Below are positions 17,221 through 26,700 of a stretch of DNA of 36,938 nt, in pieces. The stretch's first letter is position 1, and each line of letters opens with the position of its first letter. The stretch lies in the NCBI GenBank assembly GCA_025935815.1, contig JAICUO010000006.1, forward strand, positions 1 to 36,938. Direction: 5' to 3'. Made by a program: the position numbers and the translations under genes. The stretch comes from Streptosporangiaceae bacterium. Lineage in GTDB: Bacteria; Actinomycetota; Actinomycetes; Streptosporangiales; Streptosporangiaceae. The notes beneath the pieces were generated by a model, which worked only from the letters and a program-made list of their open reading frames with translations, was not told the origin of the DNA and did no database searches.

Positions 17221-19866
17221 TTAGTCCTCCTTCATGTCGCCCACGGGGGGGTCGACGAGCCTGCCGGGACCGCTCATGACGAAGCAGCGCACCCAGTAGG
17301 GCTTCTTGATGGTCTTGGGGAGCTCCGCCCGGTACTCGGCGGGCACTCCCGGGGTGAGGCTTAGCGTCGTCTCGAAGACGGTGACGCCCTCGGTCGGCCG
17401 GGTTGGCTTTATCGTGCCGGGCACGGCGATCAGCCGCACCGCGGTGCCGCCGCAAGGCTCGTCGGCGGTGAACGTCAGCTTCTTGGCGCGCCCGCTGAAG
17501 GGACCGCCGCCTGCCACCCGGTACCGGATCGCCGTCTTCATGACCTTGATGACGGTGTCCTTCACCGGCGCCGACGGGTAGCGCTTGCCGTTCGCGGTGA
17601 TCACGGCGCGGACCTCGATCTCAACTGGCCGCTGGCCCAGAGGGACCTGGGCGCCGCCCTTAGACTCGTACTCGGCCCGGCTGAGCACGTACGACTCCCA
17701 GTCGTCATCGCTGTCGCCTTGTGCCCGCCAGGAGACCTCGGCCAGCTGGACGGTTCCGGGCCAGTGCCAGGCGATGGACGCGTGATCCGCGAACGGGGTG
17801 GGGATGAGGTTGGTCACCGGGTCGATGATGGCCGTCGGCCGGGACCGCCCGACGGCGATACCGGTCCCGCCCACCGACACTGGCGTGAGGTAGTGCATGC
17901 CGCCGGGCAGCTCCACCTCCAGGGTTCGCTCCGCCCCTGATACCTCGACGTGCCCGGAGAGCATGGTGCCGCCCCGCCGGACCTCCTCGGGGGAGATCAC
18001 GGTCCCGTACGGCCACGGCTGGTCGCTGACCGTCTGCAGGATCCGGACCTCGGAGCTGTCGATCTGCTTCCAGCTCGCCCGCACCCGGGTCTGGCCGGCG
18101 GCCAGGGAGGTGGTGATCCGCAGGGTGTCGTTGGGCTTGGCCTCACCGCGGGGGGTCGCGGTGACCGTCCGCGGGAGCGAGCGCAGCTCCTCGCCCTCGG
18201 CCCCGCGGTAGACGGCCACCGCCGCGAAGAGCTGCGTGACCCCGTCCGGCAGGTCGGCGAGCTGCACGCTGCTGCCACTCACCGGGACCTCGACCGGTGG
18301 AGCGCCGCCGGCGGCACCGGAGGGGGAGCGGGTCACCATCACGCGCGCTTCCGGCTTGGCCTGCCAGTGCAGCGACACGGTGCCGATTCCCGTTTCGGCC
18401 CTCAGGTTCCACACCGGGGGCTTGGCCGTCACTGTGACGCTGCCGGCTCGCGACGGCGTCCGGCCCTCGGTGGTCGCGAACACCCCGTACTGAACTGGTC
18501 TGCCCGCGGGCGCGGCGGAGTCCGCGCACTCGACCTCGGCCCCCCGGTACACCGGGGTCCCGTCGCCAGGAGCGGCCGGAGCGCGGCCCTCGGTCCGCGC
18601 CACGACGTAGACAACGGACTCGTCATGCCCCGGTCCCCGCTGCCAGAACACCTTGACACTCTCGGCGTCGCCGGTCGCGGAGACAGCGCCAGGCGGGGCC
18701 AGCGGCAGCTGGCGCAGCAGGTCCTCCGCGTCGGAGAGGCTGATCCGCCTGGCAGCTTGCAGGTACTTTTCGGCCTCAGCCTCATCCGATGCCTGCCGGG
18801 CAGCCTCGGCCTTGGCCAGCAGCGCGCCCAGCTCCTGCTTGCTGGCTGCGATCAGTTTGACCAGGTCGGACTTATCGTCACCATCAGGCAGCGCGGCGGC
18901 CTGGCCCTCGGCCTCCTTCAACTGCCCGTCCGCCAGCAGTTTCCGGACCTGGTCAGCCAGGTTGACCTGGGTCGCCTTCTGGCGCCCGTCGAGCAGGGCC
19001 GCGATGATGGCGGCGTCGGTCGCCTCGACCCCGAGTCCCGCCAGCTCGCGCTTGGCCGCGGGCGGCGGGGCGTTCTTGACCAGGTCCACCAGGTGGCAGA
19101 GGGCCACCGCGTCCAGGTTGACGCCGCCGCCCAGCGCGTTGCTGAGCGTCGCCAGCGCCTCGCCCTTGGCGGTGGTGACGGGGTTGATGGCCTTCCCGGT
19201 GGCTTCCTTCTGCTCGCTGATCGCCTCTTTGTCGAGCCGCAGGGCTGGCTTGCCGGTGCAGGCATACCGCTCGACGATCTTGAACGTCCCCGATCCCGGG
19301 TGAAGCAGCTCGGGGATCGTTTTTACCTGTGCTTCCCTGAGCTTCTGGGTAAGGTTGTTGAACTGGACCGTGTTGATCGGGGGCTGCTCGGGGAGCTGCA
19401 CCTTCTCGTCGACGACGATCAGGCCGGCCTGCCGGGCTGCTGAGATAGCGTGCTCGGCGGACAGTCCTTGCAGGCTGCCGTAGGCGGCCGCGTTCCTGGC
19501 CGTCACCGCGCCGAGGCTGGCGTAGTCCTCGCGCAGGCTGACGGTGAGGCGCTGCACGGCCGCCTCCGCCTGCTTCGCCTCCGCTGCTGCCCGCTGCTGC
19601 CACCAGGCGATGGTCTCCAGCTGGCCGCCAAGCCTGGCCTTAAGCTCGCCGTCCCGGTCCTTGCACCACTTGGCGGTCTTGGCGAACCTGGCGTTCCCGT
19701 TGGCATGCTGGTTCCAGAACGCGCGGACCGCCTTGACCTGGGCCGCGATCTGCTCATTGGTGGTCGGAAGCGTGATCGCGTACCGTTCCAGCAGGTCTTC
19801 CGGGTTGGTCCCGGCCTTGCTGTGCCGGGTCAGGGTGGCCTTGTAGGCTTCCTTGTCGAACTGCAT
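17221..19866 (-). CDS. Large protein with helical N-terminus and multiple C-terminal Fn3-like domains
   Basis: 881 aa; Ala/Lys/Glu-rich helical first ~430 aa, then repeated beta-sandwich-like modules (VKVFWQRG...PVQYGVFATTEGRTPSRAGSVTVT; VSLHWQAKPEARVMVTRSPSG...; VRASWKQIDSSEVRILQT...; IAWHWPGTVQLAEVSWR...). Confidence 0.6.
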   Translation of the reverse strand: MQFDKEAYKATLTRHSKAGTNPEDLLERYAITLPTTNEQIAAQVKAVRAFWNQHANGNARFAKTAKWCKDRDGELKARLGGQLETIAWWQQRAAAEAKQAEAAVQRLTVSLREDYASLGAVTARNAAAYGSLQGLSAEHAISAARQAGLIVVDEKVQLPEQPPINTVQFNNLTQKLREAQVKTIPELLHPGSGTFKIVERYACTGKPALRLDKEAISEQKEATGKAINPVTTAKGEALATLSNALGGGVNLDAVALCHLVDLVKNAPPPAAKRELAGLGVEATDAAIIAALLDGRQKATQVNLADQVRKLLADGQLKEAEGQAAALPDGDDKSDLVKLIAASKQELGALLAKAEAARQASDEAEAEKYLQAARRISLSDAEDLLRQLPLAPPGAVSATGDAESVKVFWQRGPGHDESVVYVVARTEGRAPAAPGDGTPVYRGAEVECADSAAPAGRPVQYGVFATTEGRTPSRAGSVTVTAKPPVWNLRAETGIGTVSLHWQAKPEARVMVTRSPSGAAGGAPPVEVPVSGSSVQLADLPDGVTQLFAAVAVYRGAEGEELRSLPRTVTATPRGEAKPNDTLRITTSLAAGQTRVRASWKQIDSSEVRILQTVSDQPWPYGTVISPEEVRRGGTMLSGHVEVSGAERTLEVELPGGMHYLTPVSVGGTGIAVGRSRPTAIIDPVTNLIPTPFADHASIAWHWPGTVQLAEVSWRAQGDSDDDWESYVLSRAEYESKGGAQVPLGQRPVEIEVRAVITANGKRYPSAPVKDTVIKVMKTAIRYRVAGGGPFSGRAKKLTFTADEPCGGTAVRLIAVPGTIKPTRPTEGVTVFETTLSLTPGVPAEYRAELPKTIKKPYWVRCFVMSGPGRLVDPPVGDMKED

Positions 19867-19875
19867 GGGCGCCGC

Positions 19876-21564
19876 CTACATGCCCTTGCGAAGCGCGGAG
19901 ACGATGGCCTTCTCCTGGGCGACCTGCTCGTCTGACATGATGGCGATCTTGACCGACATCTTCAGCTCCTTACCGCTGGTCGGCTCGACCGCGAGCAGGT
20001 TGACGGTGCCCTCAGCGTCGACGTCGAAGGTGATGTCGATTGGCGAGCCGGCCGGCAGCCGGAACGATCCAAGGCCCTCGATGAGGCCCGCGTTGTCGAC
20101 CCGGTGGTTGGCTGAAAGCGCCGTGCCGGGAACGGCCCCGGCCTGCTCCCAGATCTCGATCTCAATCGTCTGCTGGTTAGCCCGCATCGTGCCGGCGGTG
20201 AACTTCTCGGCCTGGTACGGGAGCTGGGTCTGCGCGTGGACCATGTGCTCGACGTAGAACCTTTCCTCATCGGAAAGTGAGTCCCAGTCCGGCTTGTCGT
20301 CGGCCAGCTTGATGCCCACCGCCTTGGGCAGCACGTTGACGATCGTCTTGGTGAGCTTCTCGACCTGCTTGGGATCCAGCCCGGTGTCCGCGGCGACGGC
20401 CGCGATGGCCGCCGGGCCGGGCAGGGACCGGGTGCGCCCGGTGCCCTCCGCGGGGGCATCGCCGGCTTCCGCCTCGACCAGCCGGACCGTCTGCCCGGCC
20501 GCGTACAAGGCGGCACCCTTGGCCACCGCGAGGTCAGGGTCAGCCAGCTTCGGCTCCCACGAGTACTCCTTGCGGAGCCGCTCGGCCACGGCGGGCATCT
20601 TGCTCGACCCGCCGACCAGCAGGAGGTCGGTGATCTGGCCGAGCACGCCGGGGAAGCGCTCCTCCGCCTTGTCCAGCATCCGGCTGGTGATGGTGACGGT
20701 CGCCTCCAGCAAGTCGGAGGTCATCTCCGCGAACTGCTCGCGGGTCACGGAGATCGAGGTCGCCATGCCGCCGGCCAGGCGGTGGTTGACCTTCTTGGAC
20801 TCGGCCTTGGTCAGCGCCTTCTTGGTCTCCTCAGCCAGCCGGCGCAGCTCCTGCAGGGTGGCCTCGTCGTCGTTGATGGAGTCGTCGCCGGTCTGCTCGA
20901 CGGTCTGGTCCTTGAGGTAGTCGAATAGCCGGGCATCCCAGTCAGCGCCGCCGAGCTTGTGGTCCCCGTCGACCGCGAGGACCTCCACCGAGGTGTCGGT
21001 CATCTTGATCAGCGTGATGTCGAAGGTGCCACCGCCCAGGTCGTAGACCAGGAATGTGGTACCGTCCCCGCTGCCGGTGACCCCGTAGGCCAGGGCGGCG
21101 GCGACCGGCTCGGGGACGATCCCGATGACCTCAAGGCCGGCGATCTCGCCGGCCTTTTTGGTGGCGTCCTTCTCCAGCAGCCCGAAGTAGGCCGGCACGG
21201 TGATGACCGCCTGCTTCACCGGACGGTGAGTCTCCTCCTCAGCGCTCTTGGCCAGCGCCGCGAGGATGATCCCGGATATGCCGGACGGAGACAGTTCCTG
21301 TCCGTAGAAGCTGCGGGAGTAGTCCTTGTTGCCCATCTCACGCTTGATCAGCGAGACGACATCATCGGGGCGGAACCCCGCCGCCTCCTTGGCTGTCTTG
21401 CCGACGACGGTGTTATCCGCCGTCTCGAAGTACACCACGGACGGGGTCGTGTCCTCGCCGTCTGTGTTGCGGACAACCGCCGGGCGGCCTGTCTCGTCGA
21501 TGTAGGCCACCACCGAGTAGGTGGTGCCGAGGTCGATGCCGTAGATGCCCTGCTGCTCGCTCAC
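19876..21564 (-). CDS. Hsp70 family protein (562 aa)
   Basis: GTG start; IYGIDLGTTYSVVAYIDETG, VPAYFGLLEKDATKKAGEIAGLEVIGIVPEPVAAALAYG, FLVYDLGGGTFDITLIKM, LLLVGGSSKMPAVAERL. Confidence 0.95.
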   Translation of the reverse strand: MSEQQGIYGIDLGTTYSVVAYIDETGRPAVVRNTDGEDTTPSVVYFETADNTVVGKTAKEAAGFRPDDVVSLIKREMGNKDYSRSFYGQELSPSGISGIILAALAKSAEEETHRPVKQAVITVPAYFGLLEKDATKKAGEIAGLEVIGIVPEPVAAALAYGVTGSGDGTTFLVYDLGGGTFDITLIKMTDTSVEVLAVDGDHKLGGADWDARLFDYLKDQTVEQTGDDSINDDEATLQELRRLAEETKKALTKAESKKVNHRLAGGMATSISVTREQFAEMTSDLLEATVTITSRMLDKAEERFPGVLGQITDLLLVGGSSKMPAVAERLRKEYSWEPKLADPDLAVAKGAALYAAGQTVRLVEAEAGDAPAEGTGRTRSLPGPAAIAAVAADTGLDPKQVEKLTKTIVNVLPKAVGIKLADDKPDWDSLSDEERFYVEHMVHAQTQLPYQAEKFTAGTMRANQQTIEIEIWEQAGAVPGTALSANHRVDNAGLIEGLGSFRLPAGSPIDITFDVDAEGTVNLLAVEPTSGKELKMSVKIAIMSDEQVAQEKAIVSALRKGM

Positions 21565-22289
21565 TGCTCTTCCTTCGCGGCCATGAAAACGGTGACTTCG
21601 GCGGGCGCCAGCGGGCTGTCCGACTCGATGTCCAGGTAGCCGGGCTGCCGCACGGCGGCGACGAGCCCGGCCTGGGCCGGGTCGGTGCTGGGCTGGCGCT
21701 TGACCTGACGGTGCCGGCGTGGGTTGAAGGGATCCCCCTCATCTGGCTGGTACATGATGACGCCGTTGTCCTCCAGCGCTTCCCCGAGCGTGTCGGTGTA
21801 GGACTGCAGCAGCCGGACGGCCTTAGCGGCATCAAAGTCTGGCGGCAGGGTCGCGGCCTGCCTCACGAGGTCAGCATGCAAGCGGCACATCTGCGTCAGG
21901 AGCGGGCGCAGCAGGCCGCGACGCTCTCCCCGGCGCAGCAACTCAAGCTCTGACCGCAGGTAATCAATCACGCGCTCGCGCTGCTGCGCCCGGTCGTGAT
22001 AGTGCCCGGCCGAGTCGGCCAGGTCGCGGAGCACCGCCGAGATCTCAGGATCGGCGGGTGCGGGAACCGCTGTCCCCGTGTCCCGCAGCGCGCCGGACGG
22101 CTGTGCGGAACTAGACGGCTGTGCGGGCGGCGTGACGCCTGCGGGGCTATCCGCGTGGGGAAATTCAGGATGATCGAATTCACCGGCCGTGGTGCTGGTC
22201 AACGAGTTTTCGACCGAATCTAGCTCCGGTGCCACCGGCGCCTCCTCAACGATTTTTGGGCACGGCGAATGAGCACCGCGATAATCCAC
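21561..22289 (-). CDS. GrpE-like nucleotide exchange factor (left arm)
   Basis: 242 aa; RAQQRERVIDYLRSELELLRRGERRGLLRPLLTQMCRLHADLVRQ...LLQSYTDTLGEALEDNGVIMYQPDEGDPFNPRRHRQV; GTGA overlap with downstream Hsp70; disordered N-terminal ~80 aa. Confidence 0.7.
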   Translation of the reverse strand: MDYRGAHSPCPKIVEEAPVAPELDSVENSLTSTTAGEFDHPEFPHADSPAGVTPPAQPSSSAQPSGALRDTGTAVPAPADPEISAVLRDLADSAGHYHDRAQQRERVIDYLRSELELLRRGERRGLLRPLLTQMCRLHADLVRQAATLPPDFDAAKAVRLLQSYTDTLGEALEDNGVIMYQPDEGDPFNPRRHRQVKRQPSTDPAQAGLVAAVRQPGYLDIESDSPLAPAEVTVFMAAKEEQ

Positions 22290-23206
22290 CGATCACCCGA
22301 GCCGGACTCATGGTGACGGAATTCCTGACTAGCTTTCTGGTGTGACGCCAAGGTGCGCGGTCCGGTTTACGCGGAACCGGAAACTGTTAGGAACATATTA
22401 GAAGATTGAGCTTAGTGATTGGCGAATAGGGCTACTGCGACACGTAGGCGGGGCGCGGCAATTCCCTATGACGTGCGCCAGAGGTGGCTTAGTGATGGCC
22501 CGTCCCCCGGATCCCCCCGGTTTCTCCCATCACATCCAGTACCACGCGTGTCGCATCAATCGCTAGTGTCGCGGCCCCGCTTGACGTGTCTGGTTACGTT
22601 TTGTACGCGGGGCGCCCTATCGAAGGCAAGGCCACCCGGTGCTTCATAGCGAGAATCGCGCAAACCGAAGATCGCAGGTCAGGCAAACTCCCATCTCAGA
22701 GGGCTTGCGTCGGGTGGTTTATGGAACCAGCCGGGTGATCCGTGGAAAACTACTGCCATGGGACGTCCGCAGGAGCCGCCAGCCAGCTAGTCTCACCGCC
22801 CTGGGCACAACCCGGCCTGCGGGTGGCGGGCGGCCAGCCTGCCGACGGCAGGTATGCTGCCCCTCCAGACCGGCTGATCCCGGCGACGACGACGGCCGCG
22901 CTCGCGCAGCAGGCGCAGGTCGGCTACCACATTCGTTAGTGGCGGCAGCCCCGTTCTGGGGCAGCGGTTTGCGCGGCCAAATGCCCGCATGCCGATTCCG
23001 GTTCCTCGGTCACAGTCCCGAGCATGCCCTAGTTCAGGGCGGGTCGCATATGGTCAAGTGTCGGTGCGCGGCACGGGCTGGGCCGGGTATGAAGAACGGG
23101 TATGAAGAATATGCGCGTTTGTGGCCGCCGCCGGGGTAGCCTACACGGGAACAGCTTGGCGGCCGCGGTAATTAGAAAGGCCGCTTAGCGATGGGGGGAA
23201 CTTTCC
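22290..23206. promoter_or_regulatory. Divergent intergenic/regulatory region between the two arms
   Basis: ~917 bp with no convincing ORF, locally more A/T-rich around 22310-22430, sits between divergently oriented grpE-like genes. Confidence 0.5.
23084..23109 (+). repeat. Perfect 13-bp tandem duplication (cgggtatgaagaa x2)
   Basis: Direct reading: cgggtatgaagaa|cgggtatgaagaa, ~100 bp upstream of the right-arm first gene. Confidence 0.8.
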
Positions 23207-23791
23207 GTGACGGACGATGCAACCGTTGCCAAAAACGAAGGGCAAGTGGCCGCAGTGCCAGCTGGCCTGCTACTCGAGGCTGTTAGATCTCTGCACGACG
23301 CAATGCAGGACCTGGCCGCTCAGGTTGCCAATGAGCATGACCGGGCGAAAGCGCGTGAGGCGGTCATCGACCGGCTGCACGAGGAGACCCAGCGGCTGCG
23401 CGCAGGGGAGGGCCGTGAATTGCTCCGGCCTGTGCTGTCTGACCTGCGAAAACTCCGCGATGACCTGCAAGGCCAGGCCCGGTCGGTTCCGGGGGTAATG
23501 TCGAACGCCAATGTAGCGGCCCTCCTCGATTCCTACGCCGACAGTGTGGAGCTGATCCTGGAGCGGAATGGCGTCATGGCGGTCCGCCCGAAGCCGGACG
23601 CGCCGTTTGACCCGCGCCGGCATCGCGCTGCCGGGATAGCGGCCGCCTCTGAGCAGGGACTCGATGGGATGATCGCGACGGTGCTGAACGACGGCTACGA
23701 GGACACGCAGACCGGCTCGGTGATCGCGCCAGCCAGGGTCATCGTCTACCGGCACACGGGCGCCGGAGGACCAGACGGTCGGGACGGCTGA
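23207..23791 (+). CDS. GrpE-like nucleotide exchange factor (right arm)
   Basis: 194 aa; EHDRAKAREAVIDRLHEETQRLRAGEGRELLRPVLSDLRKLRDDLQGQ...LLDSYADSVELILERNGVMAVRPKPDAPFDPRRHRA; alignable by eye with the left-arm GrpE-like protein including the PF(D/N)PRRHR segment. Confidence 0.75.
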   Translation: MTDDATVAKNEGQVAAVPAGLLLEAVRSLHDAMQDLAAQVANEHDRAKAREAVIDRLHEETQRLRAGEGRELLRPVLSDLRKLRDDLQGQARSVPGVMSNANVAALLDSYADSVELILERNGVMAVRPKPDAPFDPRRHRAAGIAAASEQGLDGMIATVLNDGYEDTQTGSVIAPARVIVYRHTGAGGPDGRDG

Positions 23792-23796
23792 GCGCC

Positions 23797-26700
23797 GTGC
23801 ACCCGGTACAGGTGGCTAGCCGCATGGCCGCGCTGCGCATCGAGCTCTCCATGGCGGGAACGTCGGCGGAGTCCGTTCCCGCGCTCGCCGCACTGATCGA
23901 GATCGCGGGCGAACTCCAGCAAGACGGCGGCGCGGGAGGGGAGCAGGCCAGGCCGGTCCTTGATGACGTGCTCAGCTACCTGCGGGCCGCGCGCGGGCGG
24001 CTGCCAGACAAGAACCCGGCCAGTCCGCCGCAGGAGGACGAGACGGTGGCCATGCTGTACCTGGAGGCCGAGGCCTGCCTCTTGCGGGACGCCGAGGGCA
24101 CCCCAGTCTGCGACCTCGACAACGCGATCGAGTGCCTGCGTCGGCTACGCGCCCTGCTCCCTGAAGACAGCGACGAACGGGCAGAGGCCGACGCCCGGCT
24201 GACGTTCGCGGCGCTCACTCGCGTCGGCCGCCCGGGCGGCAGCCGGGCCGACATCGACGAGGCGGCCACGCTGCTCGATGGTCTGCTGGCCCGCACCGCC
24301 CCCGGTGACCCGGGCCGCCGCCAGGTCACCCGGAGCCTGGCGGTCGCGCGCGGAGTGCGCTTCACGACCTTCAGTGGCACCGACGAAGACCGCAAGGCCG
24401 CCCTCGGCTACGCGCAGGAGTGCCTCGCGATGCCAGCTCCCGCAAGCGCGGCAGACGCCACTGGGGATGTCTGCCACTTGATGATCGCGTGGCTGACGCT
24501 CGCCCGGCAATTCACCGCCGAACAGCGATCGGCGGGATTCCGGCAGGCCGAGGTGGAGGCCGCGCGCCACGACGGGAAGGCCGCCGCCACCCTGATGGCC
24601 CAGTTCGGCAAGCTGGCTATCGCGCCGGACGATGCCCGCGTCGCGCTGGGCCACCTGCGCCAGGTATCCGGCGCGCTGGCTGATGAGGGCATGCGAGGCA
24701 TGAAGCCAATGCTGTGGAGCACGGCGCTGCTGGCCGCCCGCGACGAAGCACCGGACGGGGACGCCCGCCCGGAGGATGAACTACGCCAGATGGCGGATGA
24801 GCTGGAGCGCGCGGCGGCTGAGGATCCGCCGGGAGCCACGGAGATGCTGGTGGCCCGCGCGGCGCTGCTCGTCACGCACGTGCAGGACCCCGCAGGAGCC
24901 GGGCAGCACGCCCGAGCCGCGCGGGCGCTGAACGACGCCGCGGCCCGGCTGCCCGCCGGGCACCCGGTCCGGGACGCCGGCCTGGCCATGCTCACGAGCG
25001 GGCTGAAAAGCCAGGTGGACTCGGCTGACAGGGCAGACGATCCCGCCGCGGGCCTCAGTGAGGTCCTGGCGGTCCTGAATCAGGTACCCCGCGATGACCC
25101 CGACTTCGCGCGGCTGCTGGCCTCGGTTGGCATTCACGCGCTCGGCCTCGGGATCACCCATCGCTCCGTTGCCGCCGACGGCCAGATCGCTGAGCAACTC
25201 AACCAGGCTATTGCCGTCCTTGGCCCGGAGGAGCCGGTGGGCGTCCTCGCCGAGATGATGTCGGCGACATCCGCTGGGCTGCGCGGGGAACTGCGGCAGG
25301 AGCCAGCCGAGCTGGACTCGGCAATCGGCCGGCTGCGCACGGTGGCTGACTCTCGCAGCGGCAGTGACTGGCTCCGGACGTTCGCCTTGTCGGGGCTAGT
25401 AATGACGCTGATTGACCGGCACGCCATGCGCGGCGCGATCCGCGATCTCGAGGATGCCGGCACCTGCCTGGAGCAAGCGTTCGCCAGCATAGACCCCGGA
25501 GGGCCGTACGCCGAGGGCACCGCCCTGCACGGGAGCTTGCTGTTCATGCGCGCGCACCTGCGGCTGGTGTGGTGCCACTACAGCCAGGAACCCGACCCGG
25601 TGCACATAGGGGAGGCGGTCGCTGACCTTGAGCGTGCCCTGCCGGCGGTGGGCGGGCATCAGTCACTCGAGTCCATGGTATCGCGGGAGCTGCAGGCCGC
25701 CCGGGCGCTGCGCGAGATCGCATCGGCTAAGGGCAGGGTTTTCCTCAGCCCGGTCGCGCGGGAGTCCTACGCGGAGATGCTGGCCCAGGCCCAGAGGCTG
25801 AACGCCGATCATCCCGACTACCCCGCGCTGGTTGCCCAGGGCGCGAGTGGCCTCATGATGGGCGCCTTGGCCGACAATAACCTCAAGCAGATCGACCGGG
25901 CCATTACGCTGCTCGGCGACGCTTGCTCGGTTCCCGGGCTGGCGGTCCGGGAGCGTCCCCGGCTGCTTGCCCTGCACGGGTTCGCGCTGCTGACCCGGCA
26001 TTTCCGGCGCAACAGCCCCCGCGACCTCAGCAACGCGATCGGACGGCTGGAAGAGGCGCGGCGAGCGGTGGAGCTGGAGACCGGGAGCCCTTATGCGACC
26101 GACGTCCTGCTGAAGCTGGCCCTCGCCTACCGCACCCGAGCGGACGTGGCGCGTGGTGACGTGGACCGCGCCGTCGACTACGGACTTCAGGGCCTGCGCG
26201 AGCATACCGGTGACGTGCTGCTGCAAAGCAACGATTACCAGGCGCTGCACATCGCCCGGCGCGGGCGGGAGGACGCGACCGAGATGGTCCGGTGGTTCCT
26301 TGACCATGGCCGGGAGGCCGCCTCCGTCGCAGCGATCGAACTCGGCCGGGGAGCAGTGCTGCACGCTGCGACTGCCGGCGCGAGCGTAGAGGAGGCTCTG
26401 CGGCTGGCAGGCAAGGCCGAACTGGCAGCGAGATGGACCCAACGCTCACCTGATGACCGGGAATCCAGCGCTGACCCGGACCTGCGGTACGAGGTCATGC
26501 TGGCCATCGAGAATTCCCCGGCAGAAGCCCGGCTGCTTTCCCCGCCATCGGTAGGCGACATTGCCGCGGCGCTTACGGTCAGCGCCGCGGACGTGCTCGT
26601 TTACCTGCTGGCAGAGGAGTCCGGGGCACCTGGCCTGGCCGTGCTCGTGGACCGGGCCAAGGACGTCCGCCAGCTACGGCTGCCCGGCCTGGCGGCCGAC

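Noticed and set aside
22838-22852. CCTGCC-GAC-GGCAGG inverted repeat in the divergent gap
   Set aside because: Only 6-bp arms in GC-rich DNA; expected by chance.
25791-25820. HPD tripeptide in CHAT protein (NADHPDYPAL) as possible J-domain
   Set aside because: Isolated tripeptide within TPR-like helices; no J-domain helices around it.
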